NCBI RefSeq assembly: GCF_001880325.1
Contig: NZ_CP016313.1
Location: forward strand, 124,001 to 188,000
Direction: 5' to 3'
Length of the DNA stretch: 64,000 bases
Source of the DNA: Thermus brockianus
Lineage (GTDB): Bacteria > Deinococcota > Deinococci > Deinococcales > Thermaceae
The notes under the pieces were generated by a model. That model worked only from the letters and a program-made list of their open reading frames with translations, was not told the origin of the DNA and ran no database searches. The stretch's first letter is position 1. Each line of letters begins with the position of its first letter. A program made the position numbers and the translations under genes. Below are positions 52,299 to 61,085 of the stretch, piece by piece.

Positions 52299-53303
52299 AT
52301 GAGGGGTTTAGTCGCACTGTTCCTGTTGTTGCTCGGTTCCACTCCCGCTTGGGCCCTTTCTCCCCAAGAGGGCTGGGACCTCGTGGCCGCGGTGGAGAAC
52401 GGCAACCACGAGGCCTATAGCCGCCTCGTGCAGGCCTACCAGGCGGGCGATTCCGAGGCTGGCGTGGCCCTGGGGATGCTTTACCTCAACGGGATCGCCT
52501 ACCCGAGGGACCTAGAGAAAGCCCGCCAGTACTTCGAGTGGGCCCATGGTAGGGGGAGCGGTTGGGCCAGCTGGGCCCTAGCCGCTCTCTATATCAACGG
52601 CTTGGGCGTGCCGAGGGACCTACAGAAGGGCTTCCAGTACGCCAAGCAGAGCATGGATAGGGGCTACCCCGGTGGAAAGGCGGTGTATGGCCTCTTTCTC
52701 GGCGCCGGCCAGGGTGGTTTGAAGCAAGACCTAGACCGCGGGATCCGCCTCATCCAGGAGGCCGCGGAGTCGGGAGACCCGGTGGCCCTCAATGCGCTCG
52801 CCCGCTACCTCGCCTTTTTCGACCACCCAAAGCTTCCCAGGAACCCCCAGAAGGCGCGGGAGTACTGGGAGCAGGCCGCGGCGAAGGGCTATTACCTCGC
52901 CCGGAGCTTCCTGGCCTATGACCTCTTCTTCGGGTTGGGTGGCCCCCCGAACCAGAAGCGGGCCCTGGAACTCGCCAAGCCGTTTGTGGGCTTTGACCCC
53001 GTATCAACCACCGTCTGGGCTGCCGCTCTCTACTTCGGCCAGGGGGGTGTACCCCAAGACCGCCCCCGGGCCTGTGGGATGGCGAAGGAAAGGGCCGAGT
53101 TGTTTTCGGGCCTCGGCACCATCTACGGCCTCTGCATCCTGGAAGGGGTGGTGCCCGGGGAGCGGGCCCTGGGCTTCGCCTACCTCCTCGTTGGAGCACT
53201 TGACAGCCACCCCCTGGCCCAGTCCCTGGTCCCCGAATGGGAGAAACGGTTGAAGCCCGAGGAGGTTAACCGGGCGAAGGAGCTTCTCAAGAACCTGCCG
53301 TGA
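52299..53303 (+). CDS. secreted Sel1-repeat protein
   Basis: A 334-residue protein with signal peptide MRGLVALFLLLLGSTPAWAL and about seven Sel1-like repeats. The units follow the pattern AGVALGMLYLNGIAYPRDLE, ASWALAALYINGLGVPRDLQ, ending KARxYFEWA. Sel1 repeats form alpha-solenoids for protein-protein contact. It has no catalytic domain and acts in the periplasm or at the surface. Its stop overlaps the HTTM-type membrane gene (GTGA), so the pair is translationally coupled. A TATAAT promoter lies 18 nt upstream. Confidence 0.85.
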   Translation: MRGLVALFLLLLGSTPAWALSPQEGWDLVAAVENGNHEAYSRLVQAYQAGDSEAGVALGMLYLNGIAYPRDLEKARQYFEWAHGRGSGWASWALAALYINGLGVPRDLQKGFQYAKQSMDRGYPGGKAVYGLFLGAGQGGLKQDLDRGIRLIQEAAESGDPVALNALARYLAFFDHPKLPRNPQKAREYWEQAAAKGYYLARSFLAYDLFFGLGGPPNQKRALELAKPFVGFDPVSTTVWAAALYFGQGGVPQDRPRACGMAKERAELFSGLGTIYGLCILEGVVPGERALGFAYLLVGALDSHPLAQSLVPEWEKRLKPEEVNRAKELLKNLP

Positions 53304-53743
53304 CCTCCTGGCGGGCGAAACCCCGGGCCTGGCTCGGCTACCTTTACGGGTCCCTCTTCGGCCTTTCCCCCCTGGGGCTCACCCTGTCCCGCCTGATCCT
53401 GGGCGGTACTCTTTTTGCGGACTGGCTTTTCCTAGCCCGGTGGTACGAAGCCTTTTTCTCGGAGAGGGGGCTTTTCCGTAGGCACGAGGTCCTGGAGGTC
53501 TCCAAGGTGGACGTGCCCCTCTTCTTCGGCTCCGAGGCTTGGAACCTCCTCCTCTTTGGGGCCATCGGGGCTCTCTCCCTCCTCTTCGTCCTCGGCTACC
53601 GGCCGAGGCTCATGGCCCTCCTCCTCGCCCTCCTCCTCCTCGGGCTCCAGAGCCGGAACCCCTGGGTCTGGAACACGGGCCACGCCCTCATCCAACGGGG
53701 CCCTTCCGTGAAGGGCGCGCCCCGCCTCCCGGGGTGGCCTTAG
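53300..53743 (+). CDS. HTTM-domain membrane protein, C-terminally truncated
   Basis: The 147-residue product has at least three transmembrane segments (GLTLSRLILGGTLFADWLFL, AWNLLLFGAIGALSLLFVL, RLMALLLALLLLGLQSRNP). With WYEAFFSERGLFRRHEVLEV this is the pattern of HTTM / vitamin-K-dependent gamma-carboxylase-like proteins, which normally have about 300-400 residues. After NPWVWNTGHALIQ the sequence changes to RGPSVKGAPRLPGWP and stops, so it is cut at a rearrangement junction near 53690. Probably non-functional as is. The GTG start at 53300 overlaps the Sel1 stop. Confidence 0.65.
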   Translation: MTSWRAKPRAWLGYLYGSLFGLSPLGLTLSRLILGGTLFADWLFLARWYEAFFSERGLFRRHEVLEVSKVDVPLFFGSEAWNLLLFGAIGALSLLFVLGYRPRLMALLLALLLLGLQSRNPWVWNTGHALIQRGPSVKGAPRLPGWP

Positions 53744-53744
53744 G

Positions 53745-54000
53745 CGCCAGAAACCCGAGGGGTCGGGCTGGGCCAGCCCCTTGTCGCGCAGGAGGCGCCA
53801 CACCGCCTCGGGGCTGTAGCCCTTGTGCTCCAGCAAGGGGTTGACCCCCGCCGGGGCGAACTCCTCTTCCCCGAGGAGCCCCCAGAGCCAAGCGTGGAGG
53901 GCCTCCGGGTCCAGGGGGGTGGGGGCATTCCAGTGCTTGGAGGCCTCGAGGGCGGTGGGGGAGAGGAGATGTTTGGGTCTCTCCGTATTCACCGCCCTCT
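53745..54000 (-). pseudogene. fragment of unknown gene at a junction
   Basis: A minus-strand frame reading LSPTALEASKHWNAPTPLDP, EALHAWLWGLLGEEEF and NPLLEHKGYSPEAVWRLLRD has native GC3 codon use. It has no natural start or end: on one side it meets the truncated HTTM gene and on the other a transporter fragment. The helical pattern of YSPEAVWRLLRDKGLAQPDP looks like a winged-helix piece. No family can be named. Confidence 0.35.
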
Positions 54001-54002
54001 TT

Positions 54003-54119
54003 GGAGACCCCGACAAGAAGGTGGGCTATATGCCCTTGGACGCCCGGGTCCGCTTCCAAGCGGTACAAAACGGCGAGGTAGATGTTGCCTTCCGAAACAC
54101 CACCGTGACCGGTAGCTAG
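54003..54119 (+). pseudogene. fragment of amino-acid ABC transporter binding protein
   Basis: The frame PDKKVGYMPLDARVRFQAVQ then NGEVDVAFRNTTVTGS matches the segment of AapJ-like periplasmic amino-acid-binding proteins in which a PLxAxxRFxALQxGEVDxxxRNTT motif occurs. Only about 38 residues are present, with a stop directly after. A shuffled relic without function. Confidence 0.55.
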
Positions 54120-54176
54120 CGGCTTGGAAGTATGCCCAGCCCCTTTCGCTCCTCCGGCCGGCCTCGAGGCTCAGCC

Positions 54177-54731
54177 CTACTCCCCCAGGGTCACGGCGTG
54201 GTACAGGTCAAAGAGGAGAAGCCACCCCCCCGTGCAGAACGACAGCCCATCCTGCCCCCTGAAGCCGCGCCTCCCCCTTGGAGGCCAGCCACAATCCCCC
54301 CGCGATGTAGAGGAGGTCCAAGGCGGCGTTGAGGTAGAGGATGTCCCGGAGCCAAGCCCTGTCCGGCTCCGGTGACAGGAGCCCCACCAGGGCGATGCCC
54401 CCGTCCACGGAGGCCCAGAGGGCGTTGGTGAGCCAGAAGCCCCGCCAAACAGGGTCGGCGGCCACGAGCCCCCCAGGGCCCCGGCGAAGGACCAGGGCAC
54501 GCTCCAAAGGAGAAGCCTCACGGAAAGGGCAGACCCTTGGTAGCCCTCGGGCATGGGCCCAAGGCGGCCCTCCAAGGGAGGTCTTTCCCCGAGCGGGCCG
54601 GGCGCCGTCCTGGTCGCCTGGGGTTCTTCGGAGGTGGCGGTCCAGTCCGCCCCCAAGGGTTCGCCCAACCCCTGGCCGCAGGCCAAGCCCGCCAGGAGTA
54701 GGAAGACCGCCAGGCGGAGGGGTCTTGCCAT
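54177..54731 (-). pseudogene. small membrane protein, two frameshifts
   Basis: Starts at ATG 54731 with signal MARPLRLAVFLLLAGLACGQ. The frame carries ALSVRLLLWSVPWSFAGALG, then shifts at a G-run near 54470 to GGLVAADPVWRGFWLTNALW, ASVDGGIALVGLLSPEPDRA and LYLNAALDLLYIAGGLWLAS. It shifts again at a C7 run near 54225 to GGWLLLFDLYHAVTLGE and a stop. Three or four hydrophobic helices result. Both lesions are in homopolymers, so sequencing error is possible. Function unknown. Confidence 0.5.
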
Positions 54732-54827
54732 GCCCCAAGCTTCCCCTTTCCTCCCCGGCCAGACTGTGGGCCAGGGGAAACTTCCCGGCCTTCGGGACCC
54801 CGCAAACCCCTCGTCCAAAAGCCCCCC

Positions 54828-55283
54828 TCACCCCTGGCTCTCCAGGAGGTCCAGGACCAACCCCAAGGCTTCCCCGAGGGAAAGGACCCAGACCGTACCC
54901 ACCTTTTTGCCCATAAGGTGCCCGAAATGACGTCGGTCACCGGTCACCAGGGCATCCGCTCCTGCGCTCCAGGCGGCCGCCAGGATGGGTGCATTCTCCA
55001 AGGGAAGGTCTTTCGCCAAGGCCCTTTGCACCAAGCCCCAAGGAGCCTCAGGAACCAGCCGCACGCTTTCTCGAAGGACCTGAAGGTACTCCAGGGCCTC
55101 CAGCCGTTTCGCCTCCAGGTTGCGCTGGGCCTCCTCCAAGGCGTGGGCGGAGGTGAGGAGCTCTAAGCCCACCTTGGGTGCCAGCTCCGAAAGGGCCCGC
55201 GCCCGTCCCGACTGCCAACAGGCGGCGAAGAGGACGTTGGCGTCCAGAAAAAGGCGGCGGAGCTTAGCGGGGGATGGCGGCAA
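54828..55283 (-). CDS. PIN-domain toxin
   Basis: A 151-residue PIN-domain protein from TTG 55283, which overlaps the antitoxin gene by 20 nt; ATG 55313 is an alternative start. First acidic residue in RRLFLDANVLFAACWQ, then Glu in AHALEEAQRNLEAK and Asp in ADALVTGDRRHFGHLM. The usual second Asp in the PxEDxP region is Asn (LENAPILAAAWSAG), so activity may be altered. PIN toxins cleave RNA. It is directly downstream of the AbrB-type gene, forming a toxin-antitoxin pair. Confidence 0.72.
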   Translation of the reverse strand: MPPSPAKLRRLFLDANVLFAACWQSGRARALSELAPKVGLELLTSAHALEEAQRNLEAKRLEALEYLQVLRESVRLVPEAPWGLVQRALAKDLPLENAPILAAAWSAGADALVTGDRRHFGHLMGKKVGTVWVLSLGEALGLVLDLLESQG

Positions 55284-55506
55284 GGCGGGCCCGCTCCTCT
55301 TCCGTAAGGGCATCCTCTGCCAGGAGCTCCTGGAGGCGCCCTTCCGCGTACACCTCCAGAGGGTAGACCCCGGCAGGGCGCAAGAGGAGCCCCCCTTCGG
55401 GGGCAAGCTCCACCAGGAAGTAAGCTTCCCCCTCCACGCCCATGGCCCTGAGGAGGCGCTTGGGAATGGAGAGTTGGCCCTTTCGGCTGAGCTTGGCCAG
55501 TTCCAC
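55264..55506 (-). CDS. AbrB-family antitoxin
   Basis: An 80-residue protein with an N-terminal SpoVT-AbrB domain: MELAKLSRKGQLSIPKRLLR, AMGVEGEAYFLVELAPEGGL. The C-terminal helix (LTEEERARLAAIPR) would bind the toxin. Stop and toxin start overlap. The upstream region to 55611 contains TATACT-type boxes on the minus strand suitable for a promoter. It is independent of the vapBC module at 36409, with low similarity. Confidence 0.78.
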   Translation of the reverse strand: MELAKLSRKGQLSIPKRLLRAMGVEGEAYFLVELAPEGGLLLRPAGVYPLEVYAEGRLQELLAEDALTEEERARLAAIPR

Positions 55507-55611
55507 CGTTCCAGTATATCGGACCCATGGTTTCTCGGTTTGCGGAAATTCCTTTTAGGGGTCTCCTTCCCGAAACCAAGCTTTCAGGCAAGACCGCCCA
55601 CCCCCCAAGGC

Positions 55612-55950
55612 CTAGGAGGGAGGGGGAGAGACCAGGATGGCCCTATCCCCTCCCACTGCCATAAACCGTCCCGCGCGGTAGGTCACATCTACGAGGCGAT
55701 CAGTCTGGATCCTTTGGCGGTCCACCACCCGGGTCCACCGCTCGGCTTTCCGGTTCCCTCCCATCGGTGGAAACAAGGATGGCGCCAGGCTCCCCCAGAG
55801 CCACGTAATGGCCGTTGCCGTAGGCCACATCCCTCAGACTCGGCAACGCGGCGCGCCAGGTATCCCCGGCCCCCGGCAGGGGCTTCGCGGTTTCAAGGGA
55901 CCGCCCGTTCCACCTGGCCGAAGGAAGAACCCCTTGACCCGCCTTAGGAT
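55612..55950 (-). pseudogene. beta-propeller repeat relic, frameshifted
   Basis: The first frame (about 55950-55750) reads DTWRAALPSLRDVAYGNGHY and VALGEPGAILVSTDG. After a frameshift near 55745 a second frame reads AERWTRVVDRQRIQTDRLVD and VTYRAGRFMAVGGDRAILVS. Both are blades of the BNR-like repeat also found at 56858-58750. No start or signal peptide is present. This is the eroded end of another family member. Confidence 0.6.
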
Positions 55951-56857
55951 TCGCCCTCGGCGAGCAACAGGGCCCGCACCGCCTCGAGGCCAGGGGGAAG
56001 GTGGTGGGCCCCGAGGATGCGAAGCCGTAGAGCGAGGTCCTGCAATTGCCCGCGCACTTCCCCGGAGGGGAGTGGGCCCATTCCAGGGGAGTAAGAGCAA
56101 TAGGGGATGGGGAAGATAACAGGATTATTGGGGCTTTTGATGCCGATGGTTTTCCAAAGAAAGAGGACGAAGAAGTAGGCCCCTTGGGGGTACAAATTAT
56201 TCGCGAAAGATACCTTTCGCGAACATTTACAGGAGCGCCCAGGTTTTTTAGACAATCATCGGTGTTATTATGGCTATTAACGCCCTCTTTTGGCACTCGT
56301 GGAGCCTTTGGCCACGGGAGGATAGCGTTTCTTCACGGCTCACTAAAGCCGAGACAAGAGGTCGTGGGGGGTTCTTAAACGGGATGTCAGGGTGCTGGCT
56401 AGCCGACGGGTCGTCTCCGGGTCCCAACCTACGGAAGGCCCAATCCTCGGACCCCGCAGTCTCTTCCTTTAGGGAATCAACCCCCGCGCATCTGGAAAGC
56501 GCTGTCGCACAGAGCCTCGAGGCCCCTATCGCCTTGGCCATGTCATGGCTTCTAGGAGACGTACTTTTAACCTACAAACAAGCGAACGGCCACTCCGAAC
56601 ACAAGCCTGTACTTCACGCTCCGGCTTGTGTCCTTCACGTATGTATAGGGGCATTGGTTTCAATGCCTTTCCCCTACCGAAGCTCTAGCGACGAGCGGGA
56701 AGGCTAGCTAACAAGGGCCTACAGGCGTGCACAAGCGGCAGCGCACCCCTGAGCAGGAAGTCTCGGGAGGTGGTGAAACCCCCGTTAAGGGATTTGTAAG
56801 GCCCCTTTGGGAGAGTGAAGTATGGGGATGCTTGAATTCCCCATGCGGAGGTGAGCC
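55951..56857. other. 900-bp region, relics and a palindrome
   Basis: A minus-strand frame at about 55944-56100 (SGEVRGQLQDLALRLRILGA, LPPGLEAVRALLLAEGES) has native codon use and may be a gene fragment. Locally AT-rich DNA at 56190-56280 holds the palindrome given separately. At 56822-56844 ATGGGGA and TCCCCAT form an inverted repeat 13 nt before the GTG at 56858 and may be an operator. Confidence 0.4.
56201..56224. promoter_or_regulatory. 24-bp palindrome in AT-rich DNA
   Basis: Arms TTCGCGAAAG and CTTTCGCGAA flank a 4-nt centre ATAC, a perfect 10-bp inverted repeat. It has the size of partition, dimer-resolution or operator sites. No protein gene with a matching role is adjacent. Confidence 0.5.
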
Positions 56858-58750
56858 GTGAAAAAAGCGTGGCTCCTGTTAGGCGTGGCTCTCATTCTTC
56901 TAGTGGCTGGTTGTGCTATGCAAGGTAGTCCCGATCAGGGAAATGGCGGCGGGGGCAACGGGGGAGGCGGCAACGGGGGAGGCGGCGTTCTTGCTTGCTC
57001 CCCTACTGCTGGGAATCCCGGCGAAACGTGGAAAGTTGCCTTCAGCTACGCTCCAGAAGCCATAATTTTTGCTGGGGGCTGCTACGTGGCGGTGGAAGGC
57101 TCTTCCGCCTTAATCTCACCGAATGGCCTCATGTGGCATGTAACCCAGTTGAACGCAAACGAGGAACTTTCCGACGTGGCGTTCGGGAGGGGGCTTCTCG
57201 TTGCGGTGGGGCGTGGCCTTTACACCTCCTCTGATGGGCTGAATTGGAACCGAACGTATCTCCCGTCAGCGCCGTCGTGGTTGTCCGGTGTCGCTTACGG
57301 GGAAGAGAGTGGGCTTTTTGTAGCTGTGGGGTCTGAGGGTGCGATTTACAGTTCCGTTGATGGAGAAAACTGGGAACGCCGTAGCTCCCCCACCACCTCT
57401 AACCTGGCTGATGTGGCCTACGGTGGCGGGAGCTTTGTTGCGGTGGGTCGGAATGGAGTCATCGTTTATTCGCAGGACGGGGTAAACTGGACGACTGCTC
57501 AGGCAAACGGCGCCGATGACCGCTTCTCCGTTGCGTTTGGAAACGGGAGGTTTGTGACAAACGGCCGAGGCGGTCTCTTCCTCTCTGAAGACGGGGGTGC
57601 TAGTTGGAGTAGGGCGAACGCTCCGGTGAACATCTTTTCCACAGTGGCGTTTGGCCGTGGCACTTTCGTCATAGGGGGCGGGACGCCAGGAACTGTGGTC
57701 CTATCGCCGGATGGAGAGAACTGGGAAACCATCCCTGTGCCCACGCAGGCAACGGTTGACTTCGTTGCGTACGTTAACGGCAAGTTTTTGGTGTTAACCC
57801 AATATGGGGATGTCTTGGTGTCAACAGATGGCCGCAACTGGGAAACTGCATTCAATCCAGGCCAGGATCCTATAGCGATCCGGCACGTCAACAATCGGTT
57901 CTATCTCCTCCTAGAGGGACCCCGTATTACCAGAATCGCCTCATCCCCAGACGGAATATCTTGGACCTTGCATGACCAATCCATTCCAGGTGTGATAACA
58001 GCTTTGGCTTACGGGTCGAACCGGTATGTGGCCGTCGGGAGGGACGGCGCCCTCTACTACTCCGAAGACGCACAGGAGTGGTTCCCCGGCCAGGTAGCTG
58101 GGGCATCCAGCGAGTGGGACCTGACGGACGTCGTTTATGCGGATAACCGCTTTGTGGCGGTGGGACTAGGAGGGCTAGTGCTGGTCTCGGAAGACGGAGA
58201 GCGTTGGGACGTAAAACAACCTTACGGCCCTACTGAAAATGACTTCTACGCCCTTGCCTATGGGGCAGGCACGCTCTTAGGCGCTTCTGAGGATGGATTT
58301 TTATGGATCTCCTCCGATAGGGGTGATACCTGGACGACGGTTGACACGGGCGCAGGGGAGAATTTAAACGCCATCATCTACACCAACCAGCGCTTCGTTG
58401 CCGTCGGCGACAGAGGAACGATTGTAGCGTCAGACCCGTCTAATGTGGAGACCTGGACCCTCGAGGAAAGCGGCCTTACAGGTTACTCAGTCTACGGCGA
58501 CCTTTACAGTGTGGCCTACGATGAGCAGCGCGACGTTTACCTCGCGGTCGGGGTCTTCGACGGCTACATCGGCGGAGAATGGTACAGCTGGCCAGTCATT
58601 CTCCGGAAATGGGGAAACGACAGCCACAACCCCTGGGAACCTCTCACGCGGGATTTCGACAACAGGAGTTTTCTAGAATTTCGCTCCATCGTTTTCGGCA
58701 ACGGCCGATTCGTGTGCGCTGGTCCCTATAGCGTTGGCGTAACACCCTAG
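56858..58750 (+). CDS. beta-propeller surface lipoprotein
   Basis: A 630-residue lipoprotein. The signal KKAWLLLGVALILLVAGCAM has lipobox VAGC, followed by a linker of Gly and Asn (residues about 30-45) that spaces the fold from the membrane. The rest is about twelve repeats of about 40-45 residues of the type VAYGEESGLFVAVGSEGAIY, SSVDGENW, each a propeller blade like BNR/Asp-box repeats. The GTG start at 56858 has GGAGGTG 6 nt upstream. A strong stem-loop terminator follows at 58815. Role unknown; adhesion or binding is plausible. Two relatives lie nearby. Confidence 0.85.
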   Translation: MKKAWLLLGVALILLVAGCAMQGSPDQGNGGGGNGGGGNGGGGVLACSPTAGNPGETWKVAFSYAPEAIIFAGGCYVAVEGSSALISPNGLMWHVTQLNANEELSDVAFGRGLLVAVGRGLYTSSDGLNWNRTYLPSAPSWLSGVAYGEESGLFVAVGSEGAIYSSVDGENWERRSSPTTSNLADVAYGGGSFVAVGRNGVIVYSQDGVNWTTAQANGADDRFSVAFGNGRFVTNGRGGLFLSEDGGASWSRANAPVNIFSTVAFGRGTFVIGGGTPGTVVLSPDGENWETIPVPTQATVDFVAYVNGKFLVLTQYGDVLVSTDGRNWETAFNPGQDPIAIRHVNNRFYLLLEGPRITRIASSPDGISWTLHDQSIPGVITALAYGSNRYVAVGRDGALYYSEDAQEWFPGQVAGASSEWDLTDVVYADNRFVAVGLGGLVLVSEDGERWDVKQPYGPTENDFYALAYGAGTLLGASEDGFLWISSDRGDTWTTVDTGAGENLNAIIYTNQRFVAVGDRGTIVASDPSNVETWTLEESGLTGYSVYGDLYSVAYDEQRDVYLAVGVFDGYIGGEWYSWPVILRKWGNDSHNPWEPLTRDFDNRSFLEFRSIVFGNGRFVCAGPYSVGVTP

Positions 58751-59333
58751 CGCTCAAAGCGGCGCGCGAGAAACGTACCGTGCGCTTGAAGGCGCTGACG
58801 TAAGGGACGTGTTAGCTGGCCTGCCTGCTAGAGGCAGGCCAGCAGGTTTTCCCCGGCTTACCCCTACACGGGGCTCGTTGTTTGGCCGAGGGAGTAGACG
58901 GGGTCGAGGCGCACCACCTAAAGTAGGTGAGCAGGAAGAGCCTCTTCCCTCCCAACCTCCCAACCAAGGAATACCGCTCGTACCCCCGCAAGAGAAGCGG
59001 TCAGCGGAGGATCCTGGCTCGTGTGTCCAATCCGGCGCCCTCTGGTCCGAGGCACCGCCTGGGTCTACACATAAACCGCAGCACATGGGCAGGTAGAAAG
59101 GACTCCGCCTCCAGCTTGGATGAGGGTATGAAACACTTACCTTACAGGTTGTTCATTAGTGGCTCACGGGTACAAGCGGGCTGCAGCTTAGCCCACCGGC
59201 ACGTCCACGCGGGTTTCATCGGAGAAAACGTTGGCAAGGGCGGGAGGCATGACGTTGCAAGGGTTGCAGAGCCCACATGCACAAGGATCCCCGCCCTTGC
59301 ACCCAGATGCGTCGCGGGGTGAAGCTACCCCTC
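58751..59333. other. convergent intergenic region
   Basis: Between the convergent propeller genes. Apart from the terminator at 58815-58848 I see no gene with a defensible domain. Confidence 0.5.
58815..58848 (+). terminator. intrinsic terminator of propeller gene
   Basis: GCTGGCCTGCCT (58815-58826) and AGGCAGGCCAGC (58832-58843) form a perfect 12-bp stem with a 5-nt loop, followed by AGGTTTT. It lies 65 nt after the stop at 58750. Confidence 0.75.
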
Positions 59334-60673
59334 TTAAGGGGAACGCGAGACAATCACTTTGCCGACGCCCACGAACTTGCCGTTTCCGTAAGTCAGGCCA
59401 AAGATATCCGTGGGTTCACCGACCACTACGGAAGCTTCCCGAATATTCGGAGAGGACGCCCTGAGAATCCCCTTGTAGCTGACTTGGAAAAAGCACGTAT
59501 CCCCGCCACAAGCGATGCCCACGGCCCTTTGGTCCCTGCCTGCCCCGTCGCCGTAGACCTGCCATTGCGTGCCATCCTGAGATTCTAGCACAAATACAGT
59601 TTGATTGTTCCCTTCCGTGCCCCCAACAACGAGGAAACGGCCTCTCTCGGCATCGTAGAAGAGGTCTCCCACGTAGGCCGTGGAGGAGTAGGGGTCAGGG
59701 CGGTAGTGAGTTAATGTCCAATCCGTTCTGTTTTCGGAGGCAAAGACGACTACCCCGTCCCCCAAATCTCCGAACCCAACCCCCGCCACAACAAAGCGCC
59801 CGTTGCCATACGCTACGCGGTACCCGTGCCTTAGCCCATAAATGGGCTGTCTCGTCCAAGTGTTTCCGTCGTAGTAATAGACGCCGTGATCTGAGCCGAA
59901 CACCCACTTTCCCTGGGCGTAAATCACGCTATAGGGGTAAAACGCGCCCGAGGGAGGCTGGAGGTTAGTCCACGTTACCCCATTCGTGGACGTATAGATG
60001 CGGCCAGCAGGTCCCACGGCGATGTAGGTTCCGGAGCCATCGTACGCAGCGTCCCAACGGATCCCCTAGTCCATTGCTCCCCGTCGGACGAGACCCAAAT
60101 GTCCTGCCGTGGCTCCCCCCCCGCAAACGCGCTCAAAGCCAGGAATCGACCCCCTTTGTACACGACGCGCAAAAGGTCGGGGTTCACCGTCGGTTGGTGC
60201 GTGGTCCAGACGGTGAGAGGAACACTTTTTTGTGTAGCGCTGTTGCCATACGCCACCTTCACGCTTAGATCGTGGGCACCGGAGGGCGCGTTGGAGGAAA
60301 CCGTAACGTTAAGCGTCATCGTTTCTTCACCATTGGATGGAACGGAGATGGTTTGCTGGCTGGAGGAGGGTCTAAGCCAAGTAACGCGCTGGCCGTTTTC
60401 CAGCACCTCTACTTCCACTTCACCCTGAAAACCGTCCTGCGAGGACAGCGTAAGCGTAAGGGTTAGATCTTGGCCTTGATAGACCTCGTAAGCGGTGAGC
60501 CTTACCGACTCCAGGGTGAGCTGGGAGGAAGTACCTCCACCACTCCCACCGCCCCCGCCGTTACTTCCTCCACCACCGCCGTTACCGCCTCCACCCCCCA
60601 ACTGTCCAGCGCAAGCAGCGAGCAGAAGGACAAGGCCAAAGCCAACCAAAACCAACCGGAAAGACAGGAGCAT
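59334..60673 (-). pseudogene. second beta-propeller lipoprotein, frameshifted
   Basis: ATG 60673 starts MLLSFRLVLVGFGLVLLLAA with lipobox LAAC, followed by a Gly-rich linker with Asn and Ser. An Ig-like domain (about residues 50-150: VRLTAYEVYQGQDLTLTLTL) is followed by propeller blades (LLRVVYKGGRFLALSAF). Near 60062-60066 the frame is lost after GEQWTRGS and resumes with WDAAYDGSGTYIAVGPAGRI in the next frame. It continues to GLTYGNGKFVGVGKVIVSRS at 59334. One base restores about 445 residues. It is organised like the 56858 gene but with an extra Ig-like domain. Confidence 0.7.
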
Positions 60674-60854
60674 ACCTTCACCTCCGCTTCTTACGTTAGA
60701 CATCACCCCCTTACAAGGACCTTAAACGCCCGGTTAGAATACGCTTGCTACACTTACCCGCAGTAAGTAGGCCCAAATATAGTAGAGAAGTCCGCCATTC
60801 AGAAGGCAAATGCGCCATGCCGGGCCAGGGGAGCTGGGAAGGCGGGGATGGTGG
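60674..60854. other. intergenic, no gene
   Basis: Upstream region of the second propeller gene and junction to the recombinase relic. A good Shine-Dalgarno (GGAGGTGAAGGT) lies just before the ATG at 60673 on the minus strand. Confidence 0.5.
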
Positions 60855-61085
60855 GATCAGAGGACATCCACGCCTCCCTCCTCTGGATCAAGGAGCACGG
60901 CTTCTCTGGGAAGACCAAGGAACCTTTTGCCTGAAGCACCGTGGAAAGGGTTCGGGGGGACTTCCTCCACCACCTAAGGTGGTAGGCCATCCGCCGCTAC
61001 CTCCAGGTGGGGCGTCCCAAGGAAAAGGTGGCCTACTGGACGGGGATGCGGAGCCTCCTCATCCCTGGGTGGGGGGAGGAGGCGA
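60855..61085 (+). pseudogene. tyrosine recombinase relic
   Basis: The plus-strand frame reads EDIHASLLWIKEHGFSGKTK, then a stop in PFA*STVERVRG. A deletion follows and the sequence resumes at DFLHHLRW*AIRRYLQVGRP and KEKVAYWTGMRSLLIPGWGEE. The pieces match the intact recombinase at 50133-51110 (IRAYLLWIKEHGFPGGTKGP; LQAGHPKEKVAYWTGMRSLL). Two stops and an internal deletion make it dead. It lies 10 kb from the intact copy in opposite orientation, possibly bordering a former mobile segment at 51-61 kb. Confidence 0.75.
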
